NCBI GenBank assembly: GCA_949752735.1
Contig: OX457037.1
Span: 14,273,932-14,337,931 of the forward strand
Direction: 5' to 3'
Source: Lumbricus terrestris
Taxonomy: Eukaryota > Annelida > Clitellata > Crassiclitellata > Lumbricidae
DNA: 64,000 nucleotides
Part shown: one piece after another, positions 10,667 to 21,044 of the stretch
Numbering within the stretch: the first letter of the stretch is position 1
Layout: the number at the start of each line of letters is the position of its first letter
The notes under the pieces: model-generated
The model's input: only the letters and a program-made list of their open reading frames with translations
The model's database searches: none
Told to the model about the DNA's origin: nothing
Program-made: the position numbers and the translations under genes

Positions 10667-11777
10667 CAGTGGCGGATCCAGAACGTTTCGAAGGGGGGGG
10701 CCAATTTCTTTTGGCTGGGGTCGAAAAATATAACTTTTTTAGTCGTTTTTGGCCGAAACCAGAGTTTAATTTAGCCCCCACCTCTGGGGGATTGAGGTTT
10801 CCGGAAGGGTAGATAATTGACCGTCTGAGGACAATCATGAGGCGCGCAGCGCCGGGAATGGTAGGGGAGGGGTGTGGGGAGGGGATATGCCCCTCCCCAC
10901 CAGGAACTTTTTGAATTTTCACATTGCAATGGTAGCATTTTAAGCTGTTATCTTAACAAAATAGCTGTACTTTTCAGTGCTTATAAGAGTGCCATCTGGT
11001 CTCAATAAATATAGACTTTACTTAAAAACTTCTTTCCCGAAAACTAGATGTTCATTTTTAAGTAATCCGCCGAAAATCTTCAAAAAGGGTGTTCAATTTT
11101 CCTTCCCAAAAAACTGATGACATTTTTTGGTCATCCCTGCGAAATATTAAAAAAGGTGTTTAATTTTTCGTCTAAAAAACTGATGACTTTTTAAGACTAG
11201 AATAAATAAAATACTTCCCACTACTGAATGATATATAGTAAGATATAAATAAAAACAAGGAGTAAACATGTGTTATCATTCACCGCATTTTCTTGCACAT
11301 ATAGACTAAACTCAAAACTTAACATGTTTCGCCCTGAAATTTTTTGGCATCTGCAAAAAATAAATTACATCCCAAACACTGTTGTTAGTGTTAACTTGAT
11401 TTGTATTTAATAGTTAGTTGTACTTAGTTATAATTGTGTTTATTGGTGCTAATGCTTTTTCAATTAACTACGAATATATACACGAATAACATACATTGCA
11501 TGCCATAAATCATAGTTGGATACTGTTGAAAGATTGTTTCATTTCGATGCTTTATATTAATAAGACAATGCAATTGCGTGAGAGACTTAGATTAGATTTT
11601 AATTACATTTATACATTATTTTTATTATAGATTTTAATTACATTTATACATTAATTCTCATGTGCATGACTGACACCCTGAAATTTTTTTTGGGCCGCCA
11701 TGGATGGGGGAGCCACGTCCCATGGTGATTTGAAATGGGGGGGCCATGGCCGGATTGGCCCCCTGGATCCGCCCCTG
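10667..11777. mobile_element. hAT-type non-autonomous element, 8-bp target duplication
   Basis: The termini are CAGTGGCGGATCCAG at the left and CTGGATCCGCCCCTG at the right, a 15-bp inverted repeat with one mismatch. The flanks are a perfect 8-bp duplication CCCAACCC (10659-10666 and 11778-11785). An 8-bp duplication with CAG-ended termini is diagnostic of the hAT superfamily. The 1.1 kb interior is AT-rich with no transposase frame. It carries TTTTTTAGTCGTTTTTGG and ATTTTTTGGTCATCC motifs that recur in other elements here. The 62850-63291 element has the same termini. Confidence 0.9.
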
Positions 11778-11819
11778 CCCAACCCCAACCCCACCCCCAC
11801 TCCACCCCACTCTCCACCC

Positions 11820-12106
11820 TTTCATCTGTAACTAAAATACTATTCGCCGCTGAAGTTTACATGGAGAAAATGGCTTCGAGGCTATCATTATTTTCGGATC
11901 AAAATATTGATAGCAAACCACGAAGTGGGATGACGGATGAAAATCTTCATACCAAAACAAGAAGCGGGATGATTTTTCCGATTTTTTAGTGCAATAAATG
12001 CGATGATTGATGCCAATCTAGTTTCCGGGGAGGGTAATCTGAAACCGGTTTCAAGTTACCGGGGGGTAATGTTTAGGAGGGGGTAATTTGAAACCTTTTC
12101 ACCGGG
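11820..12106. mobile_element. fold-back element copy B, right part only
   Basis: This copy begins in the central loop (CATCTGTAACTAAAATACTA, CGCCGCTGAAGTTTACATGG) and runs through AAATATTGATAGCAAACCAC and GTGCAATAAATGCGATGATT to GTAATTTGAAACCTTTTCACC. The left arm is missing and is replaced by the C-rich tract, so the copy is truncated. Confidence 0.8.
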
Positions 12107-12302
12107 GACTTTATTTCGAAACAGATTCTCCCCCGGAGGTTCTGTTTCAGAATAAATTCGCCCCGGATAGTATATTCTGAAAAAAGTCTCCGTGGGGGAG
12201 AGAATATTTCCGCCGTCCACGAAATAAAGTCTCTGCCGTTCAGCGTAAAATTGGCTACAGTTGCATCAAATTTAGACATGAGCAGGATAAACGGTTAGTT
12301 TA

Positions 12303-12303
12303 C

Positions 12304-12392
<89 letters not shown>
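12303..12392. repeat. (ATC)n microsatellite, LINE tail
   Basis: About thirty uninterrupted CAT/ATC triplets. On the minus strand this is (GAT)n lying directly 3' of the LINE C-terminus at 12393-12880, so it is best read as that element's simple-repeat tail. Confidence 0.95.
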
Positions 12393-12395
<3 letters not shown>

Positions 12396-12880
12396 TCCTT
12401 GGGCTAAATGCCCGTAGGTGTCCGACGCCACTCTCTGTCTGAGTCTGTCTCGCGTCATGTTGCCCAGCTTCAGGTCCGGTCAGCAGGTCTATACCATTAC
12501 CATCTTGGAGCAGCTATACCACCTTGTCTGATTGAAGAGAATATTGGGAGAGAGGCATGAAGGACAACCTGGGTCAGTGCCCGTATGTGTCCCATGCTCT
12601 CCCCCGACTCTCTCCACTGGTCTGTCCTGACCGGCCTGTGCATGACAGCTCCGCATCATGACACCTTGAAGCATCTGGGTCGCTATGTCACTTGTGCCGT
12701 GGTTTTTGCGGATTTCAATCGTCTTGGTCTTTTACTGCCAGCGTATCGCCACCCATCTGACAAACCTTCCTCCTTTTGTCCGGGCTTAGGACCGGCACAG
12801 GGACGTTGTTGGTTCCCTGTGGCGGAGGATGGATGCAGTTTAACGTCGTGCCCAGGACTTGGCAAGTTTACGTTACCAGA
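12393..12880 (-). pseudogene. LINE 3' end with (GAT)n tail, 5' truncated
   Basis: The last residues before the stop read cleanly on the minus strand: LKLGNMTRDRLRQRVASDT, then YGHLAQGF and a stop next to ATTTTGATGATG. Upstream the reading is broken by stops and frameshifts, so only the C-terminal end of a LINE ORF is recognisable. A simple-repeat 3' tail is common in RTE-like and some CR1-like elements. The CTCTCTGTCTG and CGGGCTTAGGACCGGCACAG words resemble the 30352-30655 insertion. Confidence 0.65.
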
Positions 12881-12926
12881 TTATATAACAAGAAAACATA
12901 ATTATAATACTTTTACTTCAGAAAAT

Positions 12927-13012
12927 GTCTTACAATACAGAGTTTCAGACAGGAGAGAGTCTGTTTGGGGGGGCGACTTTGTATCGGGGAGGAGACTTTA
13001 TTTAGTGACCGG
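12927..13012. repeat. dispersed repeat, copy 1 (GGGGAGACTTTAT family)
   Basis: The block runs from ACAATACAGAGTTTCAGACAG to GGAGGAGACTTTATTTAGTG. The same order of words (CCAATACAGAGTTTCAGCCA, TTTGGGGAGACTTTATATC, ATATCGTGAC) is found at about 23989-24072. No termini were found, so this is a dispersed repeat of unknown class. Confidence 0.6.
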
Positions 13013-13436
13013 CGGAGAATATCTTGAACGTAGATGAAGCCAGTGTCACAATTAAATTCTGTCACAAGCCACGGAAAGTGGTTAGGATAGTCAACGTGGA
13101 AAACACAACGTCGGTGACTTAGCAGGCACAGAGTATGGAAAGACAGTAACCACCATTTGCTGCGTCTCAGCCAGTGGCTTCTACGTGCCACCAATGATTA
13201 TATTTCCCAGAGTGAGAGTCAGGCCAGAGTTCATTTACAGAGGACCGACAGGTCATTGACAGAGGACTCATCGGGCCATATGGACCATAGCAGCTGGTAC
13301 AAAATTGTTTGGAATAAAGGCAGCGCGTATGAGAGCGTCTGAGTGTGGGCTACAGACTACAGTACGGTATTTGAATATAATTTATATGTGATAATTATTA
13401 CATGTAAAAGAGTATAATTATGATCCATTGAGGTTC

Positions 13437-13998
13437 AAATAGTTTGCTACAACCCTGTGCCTTGAAATGGCGCCTTCAATTGTGAATCGTCTCTCGCAAA
13501 TTCGTGTTATACCAATCATGTGGGGCGCGGTGGCGTAGTGGGCATGTTCGTTACCTTGTAGCCGGAGGGTTGCAGGTTCGAATCCACCTCAAGACGCCGC
13601 GTAAGGACCTTGGGCAAGCCCTTCATACACAATTTGCTCAGCGCTTCGGCGTGAAACTCCGATGCAGTGTCCGCGCTGCAGTCGGTAGCGCCTCTTAGTA
13701 TATAGACCTAGAACTTGAAGGGGCGTTATAAACAAGTACACATACAAGCATAAATTAATGCAAATAAACACGTATGAAGGCTAGTCACAATTTCGACCCA
13801 TCTGCTTCATTTAGCATGGTAATCTTCTGTTTGGCTTATTTCGTCACCCGTGCCGAAATTACCCACAGGCCTTGCCGAAATTACTCTCCCCTATGGGTAA
13901 TTTCGACATCTGAACGCCTTCACTTAACATGTTATAACACGAATTTGCGAGAGTCGATTCACAGTTTGAAGGCGCCATTTCATGGCAGAGAGTTGTGG
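13437..13998. repeat. inverted repeat around a SINE
   Basis: The left arm (about 13437-13515) holds AATGGCGCCTTCAATTGTGA and CTCTCGCAAATTCGTGTTAT. The right arm (about 13922-13998) holds the inverse, ATAACACGAATTTGCGAGAG and TTTGAAGGCGCCATTTCATG. The arms are about 80 bp and clearly diverged. A SINE lies between them. A third copy in the plus orientation lies at 45090-45245. Confidence 0.75.
13527..13735 (+). mobile_element. tRNA-derived SINE
   Basis: An internal RNA polymerase III promoter is visible: A box TGGCGTAGTGGG (about 13541) and B box GGTTCGAATCC (about 13575). Next comes a body with CGTAAGGACCTTGGGCAAGC and AGCGCTTCGGCGTGAAACTC, and an end reading GAAGGGGCGTTATAAACAAG. The 3' body recurs inverted at 14515-14645 and as a fragment at 54025-54060. 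A tRNA gene is excluded because the stem pairing and length do not fit and the unit is repeated. Confidence 0.85.
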
Positions 13999-14175
13999 CA
14001 AACTATTAGAACCTCAGTGGGTATTATAAATGCAATGACATCACATATATTCAAAAAACTGCTTAAGGTGCCGAAATTACCCCATTTACCCTACTGCTCT
14101 TTCCATCGTCTTCTCAAGAATTTTATGTTCGACCAGGCCTGGGTTGGAAGCGCGTCTGAGCTGAATCTTGAAGTG

Positions 14176-14186
14176 ATACTATATAT

Positions 14187-14238
<52 letters not shown>
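14176..14238. repeat. (TA)n microsatellite, left flank of the 6.7 kb element
   Basis: Nearly pure TA dinucleotides run up to the element terminus TTAGGGTGACA. The same repeat resumes at 20965, after the other terminus. Confidence 0.95.
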
Positions 14239-14241
<3 letters not shown>

Positions 14242-14514
14242 GGTGACAATTTCCAACATGCAAAAAAACTTTTTTTAAATTTTTAAAGTCTCAGACTTCA
14301 AAAGTGTTCTCTATGATATCAGTACTACAGGTGAAAATTTTTAGGGAAATTTCAAAATGTTTAGAGGTGGCCCAATGACCTTGAACTTTCAATAGATTGG
14401 CCTACAAACAATGTTGAATATGTAATGTGCTAAATATTTTTTTGCTCCACCAATTACATCTCTAATGTTTATTTCAATGTTTGTTTGTTTGTTCGTATGT
14501 GCACATATTATAGC

Positions 14515-14645
14515 GCCCCTTCAAGCTCTCTATTCAGAGGCGCTCCCGACTGCAGAGCGGACACTGTATAGGAGTTTCACGCCGAAGCGCTGAGCAATTG
14601 CGAGTGAAGGACTTGTCTAAGGTCCTTACGGGGCGACTTGAGGTA
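14515..14645 (-). mobile_element. SINE 3' half, minus orientation
   Basis: Read on the minus strand, the CGTAAGGACCTTAGACAAG and AGCGCTTCGGCGTGAAACTC blocks match the SINE at 13527-13735, down to CTTGAAGGGGCGCTATAAT. The SINE head appears on the far side of the LINE fragment at about 15455-15492, so the two halves bracket that fragment. Confidence 0.7.
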
Positions 14646-15455
14646 TCGTATCGTATCTGACCATTTGTAAAGCGCCTCTTGCAGCAAGAGCCTTTCAGAA
14701 GCGCTCCGAGAGAAAAGGCAGGTCTTTAGACAAGAGAAAGATGACGAAAGACTACCAGAGAGGATGGCAGAGCGAACGGATGGGAGAAGACCATTCCATA
14801 GGGAGGGACCTATGCAGGCAAATGATCTGGATTGAGCCATGGCGGTCCTGACGCGAGGAACAAAGAGGTCAAGCCGATCTGAGGACCTAAGAGGACGCAA
14901 TGGGGCGAAGTATGAGATCACAAAGATACGTCGGAGCAAGGCCTCGTTGAGACTTGAGAACCAGACTTAGAACTTTGAATTGTATGCGAGCTGAGAGTGG
15001 AAGCCAGTGAAGTTGTTCAGCCATGAATGTAGATATGTGTGAGAATCGAGGAAGACGGGCAATGAGCCTCGCAGCAGAATTGAGTACGGACTGTAGGGGA
15101 GCTAACCGGACCTTAGGGAGGCCAGCAAGGACAGAATTACAATAGTCAATCCGAGAACAGACGAAGGCGAGGACAATGGAGGTAAAGATCGAAGATGAAA
15201 CAGATTTGCGAATAGCCCTCAGCCGCCTTAATTGGAAGTAGGAAGAGCGAGTAAGCTTGGCTATGTGTTCCGTAAAATTTAGAGAACTATCTAGGGTGAC
15301 ACCTAGGTCTCGAACACTAGACGAAAAGTTGAAGTGAGGAAAAGTTTGAGAGAGTACCAAGTAGTCAAGTTTTTGAAGCTGCTTGGAAGTGCCAAACCAA
15401 ATCAACTGGGTTTTGGAAGAGTTCAAAGAAAGACGATTGGACGACATCCACAGGT
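14646..15455 (-). pseudogene. LINE C-terminal fragment (CR1/L2-like)
   Basis: A 186-residue frame (14887-15447) reads WMSSNRLSLNSSKTQLIWFG, RDLGVTLDSSLNF, RIDYCNSVLAGLPKVRL, LNSAARLIARLP and LHWLPLSARIQFKVL. These are the thumb and C-terminal blocks of CR1/L2-type reverse transcriptases. A frameshift near 14900 moves to a second frame (LRSSDRLDLFVPRVRT, then GPSLWNGLLPSVR). Catalytic motifs lie upstream of the truncation and are absent. The end, AAAGCGCC, resembles the SINE 3' region. Confidence 0.85.
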
Positions 15456-15492
15456 GGCTGCAAGGCGACGAACATACCCACTACACCAACGC

Positions 15493-15642
15493 CATGGGCG
15501 GAGTTTATCAGGAGCTAGGGGGCTTCCCCCCCAGAAGACCCAAATTCATTTTTTTACCGTGCAAATGGTTTCTTTTCCCGGGCTTCGCCCCCCTAAGAAA
15601 GCTTTAGCCCCTCTAAGAACGGAAACCAAACTCTGCCTATGA
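15493..15642. mobile_element. short MITE-like repeat (ATGGGCGGAGTTT family)
   Basis: It begins CCATGGGCGGAGTTTATCAG and ends CCAAACTCTGCCTATG, which are imperfect inverted termini. The unit at 54507-54793 has similar ends. No clean target duplication was found, so boundaries are approximate. Confidence 0.5.
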
Positions 15643-15746
15643 CCACTGTGCCCAATGTTCTCTGTAATCACTCATGACATGCTTAGGGTATAGTTATTAT
15701 TTAAATAAAAACAAATAAGTCGATTTGAAAATTATACAAGAAAGTC

Positions 15747-16815
15747 TTGCAGGCAATTAGTCATGTTAAATCGACTTGTGCGCCTGCTGAAAAGAAGTTA
15801 AGAAGATCCAATACCATTTTGAGTGCATGTGTCACTGCAGCATTCAACAGGACTAAAATTAGTGGCATACATGCGGCACACATTCTAGCAGCCAAAGGAC
15901 AATCAATGGGCCGTGATACTGCTGAAATTGCTATCAATCAGAATTCCATAGACATTCTCAGCTCCATCATCATGAGACTTTTGTCAAAGAAATCTGTGCA
16001 TGATGCATCGTTAGGGTTTGAAGTTCCGCATAAAGTTCATTGGGATGACAGGTTGTTGAAGCCTTTTACGTCACATAGGAACGCTGGCCTACTGTTCTGT
16101 CATTAGATGAAAGAACAACGAAATCTTAAAGGTTCCTTTACTGCCTAATGGGACAGGTGAAGCACAAGCTTCAGCCGTTTAACTTGCTTGAAAAGTGGAA
16201 TTTAGCTGGCCGCATACGATCTATATTTTATATATTTTTCACACAACTTCTATCATCTACATTCTACAGCAATGCTGGTCTTCAATCAAGAGCATGTGTT
16301 CTTCTGAAACACGAGTCTCAGAAACGGTAGATCTCCTCAGCTTGGTGATAGTGGGGATAGTCTTCAATACTCTGATGACAAACTCTCGCAGACCTACGAA
16401 AACACTGAGAGATTTGGATAGAGAAGTCGATACATTGCAATCTACCTCTTCCATCTTTCTTTCATCTGACTGCATTTGATCTGCAGCCTCCGTGAGCACA
16501 ATGTATTTGTTCTTCAGGTAGATCTCAAGGCATTGGCACACAAAGCCAATGGCCAACGTCAGCTCCTTGGAATGACTTGTAACTGCTGAAGCAGCCCATT
16601 GCTCACAAGGCAGTAATTGAGACCGCTGCTACGGCAGAAATACACATCTTTTCGACCCATTTGAGGTATATGAGTGAAATGTTGGTTCGCCTGGTGTTGA
16701 TTGATTCGGCTGTTTCAGATGACAGCGAGATTGCAATAGTAAAACGTCCGGGATATGATGAACCTCTTCGACATATCAGTTTATGTGCAGCAAGTAGCCT
16801 ACCACTATACAATAG
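15747..16815 (+). pseudogene. transposase-like gene, decayed
   Basis: Fragments of one protein appear in order across several frames: HAAHILAAKGQSMGRDTAEI and VPHKVHWDDRLL (15747-16106), LKVPLLPNGTGEAQASAV (about 16128-16181), FNLLEKWNLAGRIRSI and AGLQSRACVLLKHE (about 16180-16330), then HKAVIETAATAEIHIFSTHLR (in part) and YMSEMLVRLVLID (about 16600-16710). I recall a family of uncharacterised transposon-encoded proteins in cnidarians and arthropods with a similar order of motifs (VHWDGK, GTGEAQA, FDTT, GACVLLE). Here the segment where FDTT would lie is frameshifted. At least three frameshifts or stops are present. The link to the surrounding element's mobility is inferred from position. Confidence 0.55.
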
Positions 16816-17151
16816 CTGATTTTTTTAAAACTAAACACACTAAGAAACTCTTCAGTCCACTAGTCTGCTCTAGATATTCTTGTAAACTTCCTACAACTAC
16901 ATGATCTACATCCAAGCAGAAATGGAGAAAAAGGAAATCGTTCTCTTGGCTCGTCACTGAGCTGTGAGCCTAAATGTCGCGAATGATGTAGCTGAACTGG
17001 TATCACACTGATCCATTCTTTCCATGAAGTACTTACAAACCAAGAAGAACCAAGCAATGCCTATACTCCAAGGGCTTATGAAACACAGGAGGTAATAGCC
17101 AGACTAAAAAAATAAGCAGCCATAATAGACCAGGCTTGGAATCTCAAAATG

Positions 17152-17990
17152 GCACTGCTAGAAGCAAATCATGTAACAATTTGCTAACCGGTGTTTCTAG
17201 ACTAATTTGACCCTGCTGAAAACGAAAATCGCTGTTAGCAAGCTGGATTTTTGGCCGTTCAATGGGAAAACAAGATGGCGGACAAAATGGCGGTCAGTTG
17301 CTTCAAATGGCTATAAGTAAAGTATTGTATGTGACAGAAACACGATTTTAGACACTAAATTAAGATTATGGGGTGCAAGGAACACAATGGAACCAAATAC
17401 ACATATGTAGCACTGCAAGAAAATCAAAATGGCGGACAAAATGGCGGCCAGAATCTTAAAATGGCTGTAAGTGAAGTTCTGTATGCAGTAAAATCATGAT
17501 TTCAGGGTCTAAATCAACATTTTTGGGGTCAAGGAATGCAATGGAAGCAAGGTAACATATGTGGCATTGCACGGAAACCAAGATGGCGGACAAAATGGCG
17601 GACAAAATCTTAAAATGGCTGTAAGTGAAGACATATATGCAATGGAATCATGATTTCAGGGTCTAAATCAACATTTTCAAGGTCACGGCATGTGATGAAA
17701 CCAATGTCACATATATAGCACTGCCTGGACACCAAAATGTCGGCCAAAATGGCGGCCAGATTATCGAATTGGCTGTTAGTGAATTTCTGTATCTAATGAA
17801 TAAATCAATTCAGAATGTAAATGAAATTAAAAGCACGGAATATATTATGTGACACTGCCAGAAAACCAAAAACCAAAATGGTGGACAAAAACTTCAACTG
17901 GCTATGAGTGATGTCTTGAACATATGCGATTGAGACTTGATTTCAGTCTGGACTAGTAATTTCCAGGTCATATGCTTCCAACAAAATCAC
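17152..17990. repeat. left array of GGCGGACAAAATGG units
   Basis: Units of about 140-160 bp each contain an AAGATGGCGGACAAAATGG-type core followed by a GCTATAAGTGAAGT-type stretch and a CATGATTTCAGGGTCTAAAT block. Cores sit near 17270, 17430, 17580, 17740 and, weakly, 17870. The array begins after GCACTGCTAGAAGCAAATC, whose inverse closes the right array at about 20707. Confidence 0.85.
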
Positions 17991-19204
17991 ATGCAGTGTT
18001 ATGCAGTGAAATTGTCATACCTATAGTGAAATTTTTTAGCACCATGTATTGCAGTGAAATTTTTTAGTAGCCTATGACTGCACTGCAGTTTAACTATTGC
18101 TGGCTTTATGTATATACAGGATGCATGCTTCAATGTTTCATAACTTGATCTATCAATAGTTTCAACTTTTCATGACTTGACGGATATAGGGTACCGTAGA
18201 GTCAATTCAGGCCTTGCTGCTGTCAATGCAATTGCACCTTAGTGCACATGACAAGATCGCACTTCAATAGCAGCAGAGCCTGATGCTACACTTCGATAGC
18301 AGCAGGGTCTGATGCTACATTTGTCAACTTCACATGATTTGCTGTAGACAAACTCTATAATGTGGCTTTGGCACACACTGGTAAAGATCACTTTCTTCCA
18401 CCACACTCCATCCGATGAAGATGAGGATGATGTCTGAACATCAATATCTAGAAAAATGGGCCTTTCCAAACTTACAAAGCTCTTGGTAATGAGCTCATAA
18501 TGGAATGTTCCAAATGTAGAAAGTAAGTGGGAACTTTCAAATAGTTTATTCATGCATTGTTTCAGCTGATTCCTGCTAAATATGTCAAATCACATCCAGT
18601 TGTAGCATGAAGGACACTCTATTCTTCATCTTCATAGTTACGTGATTTGGATGAGCTTCCGTTCCGCTGATGTTCCTGACATCACCAAAACGCCGTTAAA
18701 TATAAAGCAAACACATATGACCCGGCAGTGGACAACACCTTATCTTTTTTCACGTAACCACCAGCAACCGCTCTAGTCCATATCTCCAAATGTGGTTGTT
18801 GAGAGCTGAATAGACAGAAATGTTCAAAGCTAGATCAGTCTTTCTTTCAAGCATACCAAGAACATTCACCCAATTTTCTGGCAACGAATTATTTCAGGAC
18901 TCCACACAGTGACAGAGTTGTGGTGGTAATTTTCTGTACGATTTCACTTTTTAAAAGCAATGTCCACTATATCTTTCGAAGGCAATAATTATTAACCCTC
19001 TTGTAGCCAATCGAAAGTAGGCTACCTGTACACAGGTACTGTATATGTCAGGTCACCAAATGTCTTCGCGTTTGGAGGTTCCCTATTGCTTGAACCATTG
19101 CTGGTCCATCAATAATTTGTCTGCAACAGGTTGGATGAACTGCGTCGCGACCTATGGGCATATCACAATATTTGGTCATGTCTCATACAATATGCGGGAT
19201 GTCT

Positions 19205-19600
19205 TGCATTGACCCCCTTTCCCGCAGCGGATTGCCTGCAGGGTCTGTGTGTTGCTTAGGTAGTGCCTTGATGGACTAGCCCCATTATGTCTGAAAGAAC
19301 TCTTGTTTTTCAACCTCGGATGTCCAGCGTCGATCTACTCTTCGGTTGGCGGACCAAGCTGAGCTGGTTCACTCGCGGTCTGCTATTCGACATCACCTTT
19401 CATTCTCTGTAGCTGGTACTAAAATCTGGAATGGGAATGGCCAACCCCTTTTCACAGCGCTTATTGCATGCCCATGGGTCACTCCACTCTGTTCCCGAAG
19501 AATCTAAAAACTGTCCTATTTAGTTGTAGTTAAGTCGGGAGCGATTCCGGACAGCCCACCTTGAAGAGGCACTACGTAAAATGTTCTAAATAAACAAATG
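19205..19600 (+). pseudogene. LINE 3' end (CR1/L2-like), degenerate
   Basis: The plus-strand reading RRSTLRLADQAELVHSRSA, IRHHLSFSVAGTKIWNG is the C-terminal block of CR1/L2-like ORF2 proteins (R...SFSVAGPxxWNSLP in intact relatives). It is followed by stop-interrupted sequence and a tail AAATGTTCTAAATAAACAAA. It lies between the two arms of the inverted array, so it is a later insertion or a passenger of the 6.7 kb element. Confidence 0.6.
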
Positions 19601-19904
19601 CTATGACTCTGCTATAGAAATGCGGACTGGACAAGTTACTTTTGCAGAGAGAATCCAATCCCATTGGTTTTGAGAAAAGTCTATGGCACAATCGTGTTTC
19701 CAGATCCATGGACAGTCAGCTTGGTATACGATATAATAAGGCACTGCATGATATACCAATCTTCCTTTATAATTTTTTCAGTGTTCTTTTGAAGAACACT
19801 CCTTGGTTTAAGACTTGCTGAAGGCATTGCGATAATTTGAATGATCATAACTGCGCAGGTTTCAGATACCATCTTGCAAAGACCTGGCAAAAATTTGAAT
19901 CAAG

Positions 19905-20707
19905 TTCCCATTGCATGCATGAATTCACTAACATCCATTTTGAAATTCTTGCCGCCATCTTGTTCGCCATTTTGGTTTCCAGGCAGTGCTATTTATGTCA
20001 CATTGGTTTCATCACATGCCTTTGCCTCGAAACTGTTGATTTAAACCCTGAAATCATGATTTAGTTGCATATATGTCTTCACCTATGACCATTGTAAGAT
20101 TTTGTCCGCCATTTTGTCCGCCATCTTGTTTTCCGTGCAATGCCACATATGTTACCTTGCTTCCATTGCATTCCTTGACCCAGAAAATGTTGATTTAGAT
20201 CCTGAAATCATGATTCCATTGCACACATAACTTCACTTATAGCCATTTTAAGATTTTGTCCGCCATTTTATCCGCCATCTTGGTTTCCGTGCAATGCCAC
20301 ATATGTTACCTTGCTTCCATTGCATTCCTTGACCCCGAAAATGTTGATTTAGACCCTGAAATCATGATTCCACTGCATACATAACTTTGCTTACAGCCAT
20401 TTTAAGATTCTAGCCGCCATTTTGTCCGCCATTTTGATTTTCTTGCAGTGCTACATATGTGCATTTGGTTCCATTGTATTCCTTGCACCCTATAATCTTA
20501 ATTTAGAGTCTAAAATCGTGTTTCTGTCACATACAATACTTTACTTATAGCCATTTGAAGCAACTGACCGCCATTTTGTCCGCCATCTTGTTTTCCCATT
20601 GAACGGCCAAAAATCCAGCTTGCTAACAGCGATTTTCGTTTTCAGCAGGGTCAAATTAGTCTAGAAACACCCGTTAGCAAATTGTTACATGATTTGCTTC
20701 TAGCAGT
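19905..20707. repeat. right array of GGCGGACAAAATGG units, inverted
   Basis: The units read CCGCCATTTTGTCCGCCATC and pair with the left array in inverse order. Cores lie near 19960, 20110, 20270, 20430 and 20575. The 20110 and 20270 units are nearly identical, as if one had duplicated after the arms formed. The arm ends GATTTGCTTCTAGCAGTG, the exact inverse of the left arm start. Confidence 0.85.
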
Positions 20708-20964
20708 GATTTCTAGAGCCCTTTTAGAATTCCAAGCCTTGTCTTTAAATGGACTTGATAAACAGTACTGGGATCAAATACCGATAGATGTGTATTTGCA
20801 CTGTGTTTAACACAGACCATTAGGTCAAACTTCTGATGCGTTGGGCCAGCAATAAACATTAATGAATTAATTTTTAAAAAATCATGCTTACTTATATAAT
20901 GGTACATAACCATTTAAAAGGGTGAGACATGTGAAATTCAAATTTTTTTTAACTGTCACCCTAA

Positions 20965-20968
20965 TATA

Positions 20969-21016
<48 letters not shown>
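20965..21016. repeat. (TA)n microsatellite, right flank of the 6.7 kb element
   Basis: TA dinucleotides begin directly after the TGTCACCCTAA terminus. Together with 14176-14238 they show that the element sits inside one microsatellite. Confidence 0.95.
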
Positions 21017-21017
<1 letters not shown>

Positions 21018-21044
21018 GTGATTGGTTTATTCTATACAGCATCT

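Larger units (their letters stand above)
14238..20964. mobile_element. 6.7 kb DNA transposon-like element inside (TA)n
   Basis: The ends are inverted: TTAGGGTGACA at the left and TGTCACCCTAA at the right, both set directly in (TA)n. Targeting of a TA-repeat hides any duplication, so the superfamily cannot be read from it. Inside, in order: a SINE/LINE fragment cluster (14515-15642), a decayed transposase-like gene (15747-16815), a left array of GGCGGACAAAATGG units (17152-17990), a spacer with a LINE 3' end (about 19200-19600), and the same array inverted (about 19905-20707). The size and gene suggest a once-autonomous element that gained later insertions. Confidence 0.7.

Noticed and set aside
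13541..13590. tRNA gene
   Set aside because: A and B boxes are present but a full cloverleaf is not, and the unit is repeated with a SINE body.
14100..14241. 155-residue frame ending in YIYIYIY
   Set aside because: The C-terminal part is the (TA)n microsatellite, and the rest has no recognisable motif.
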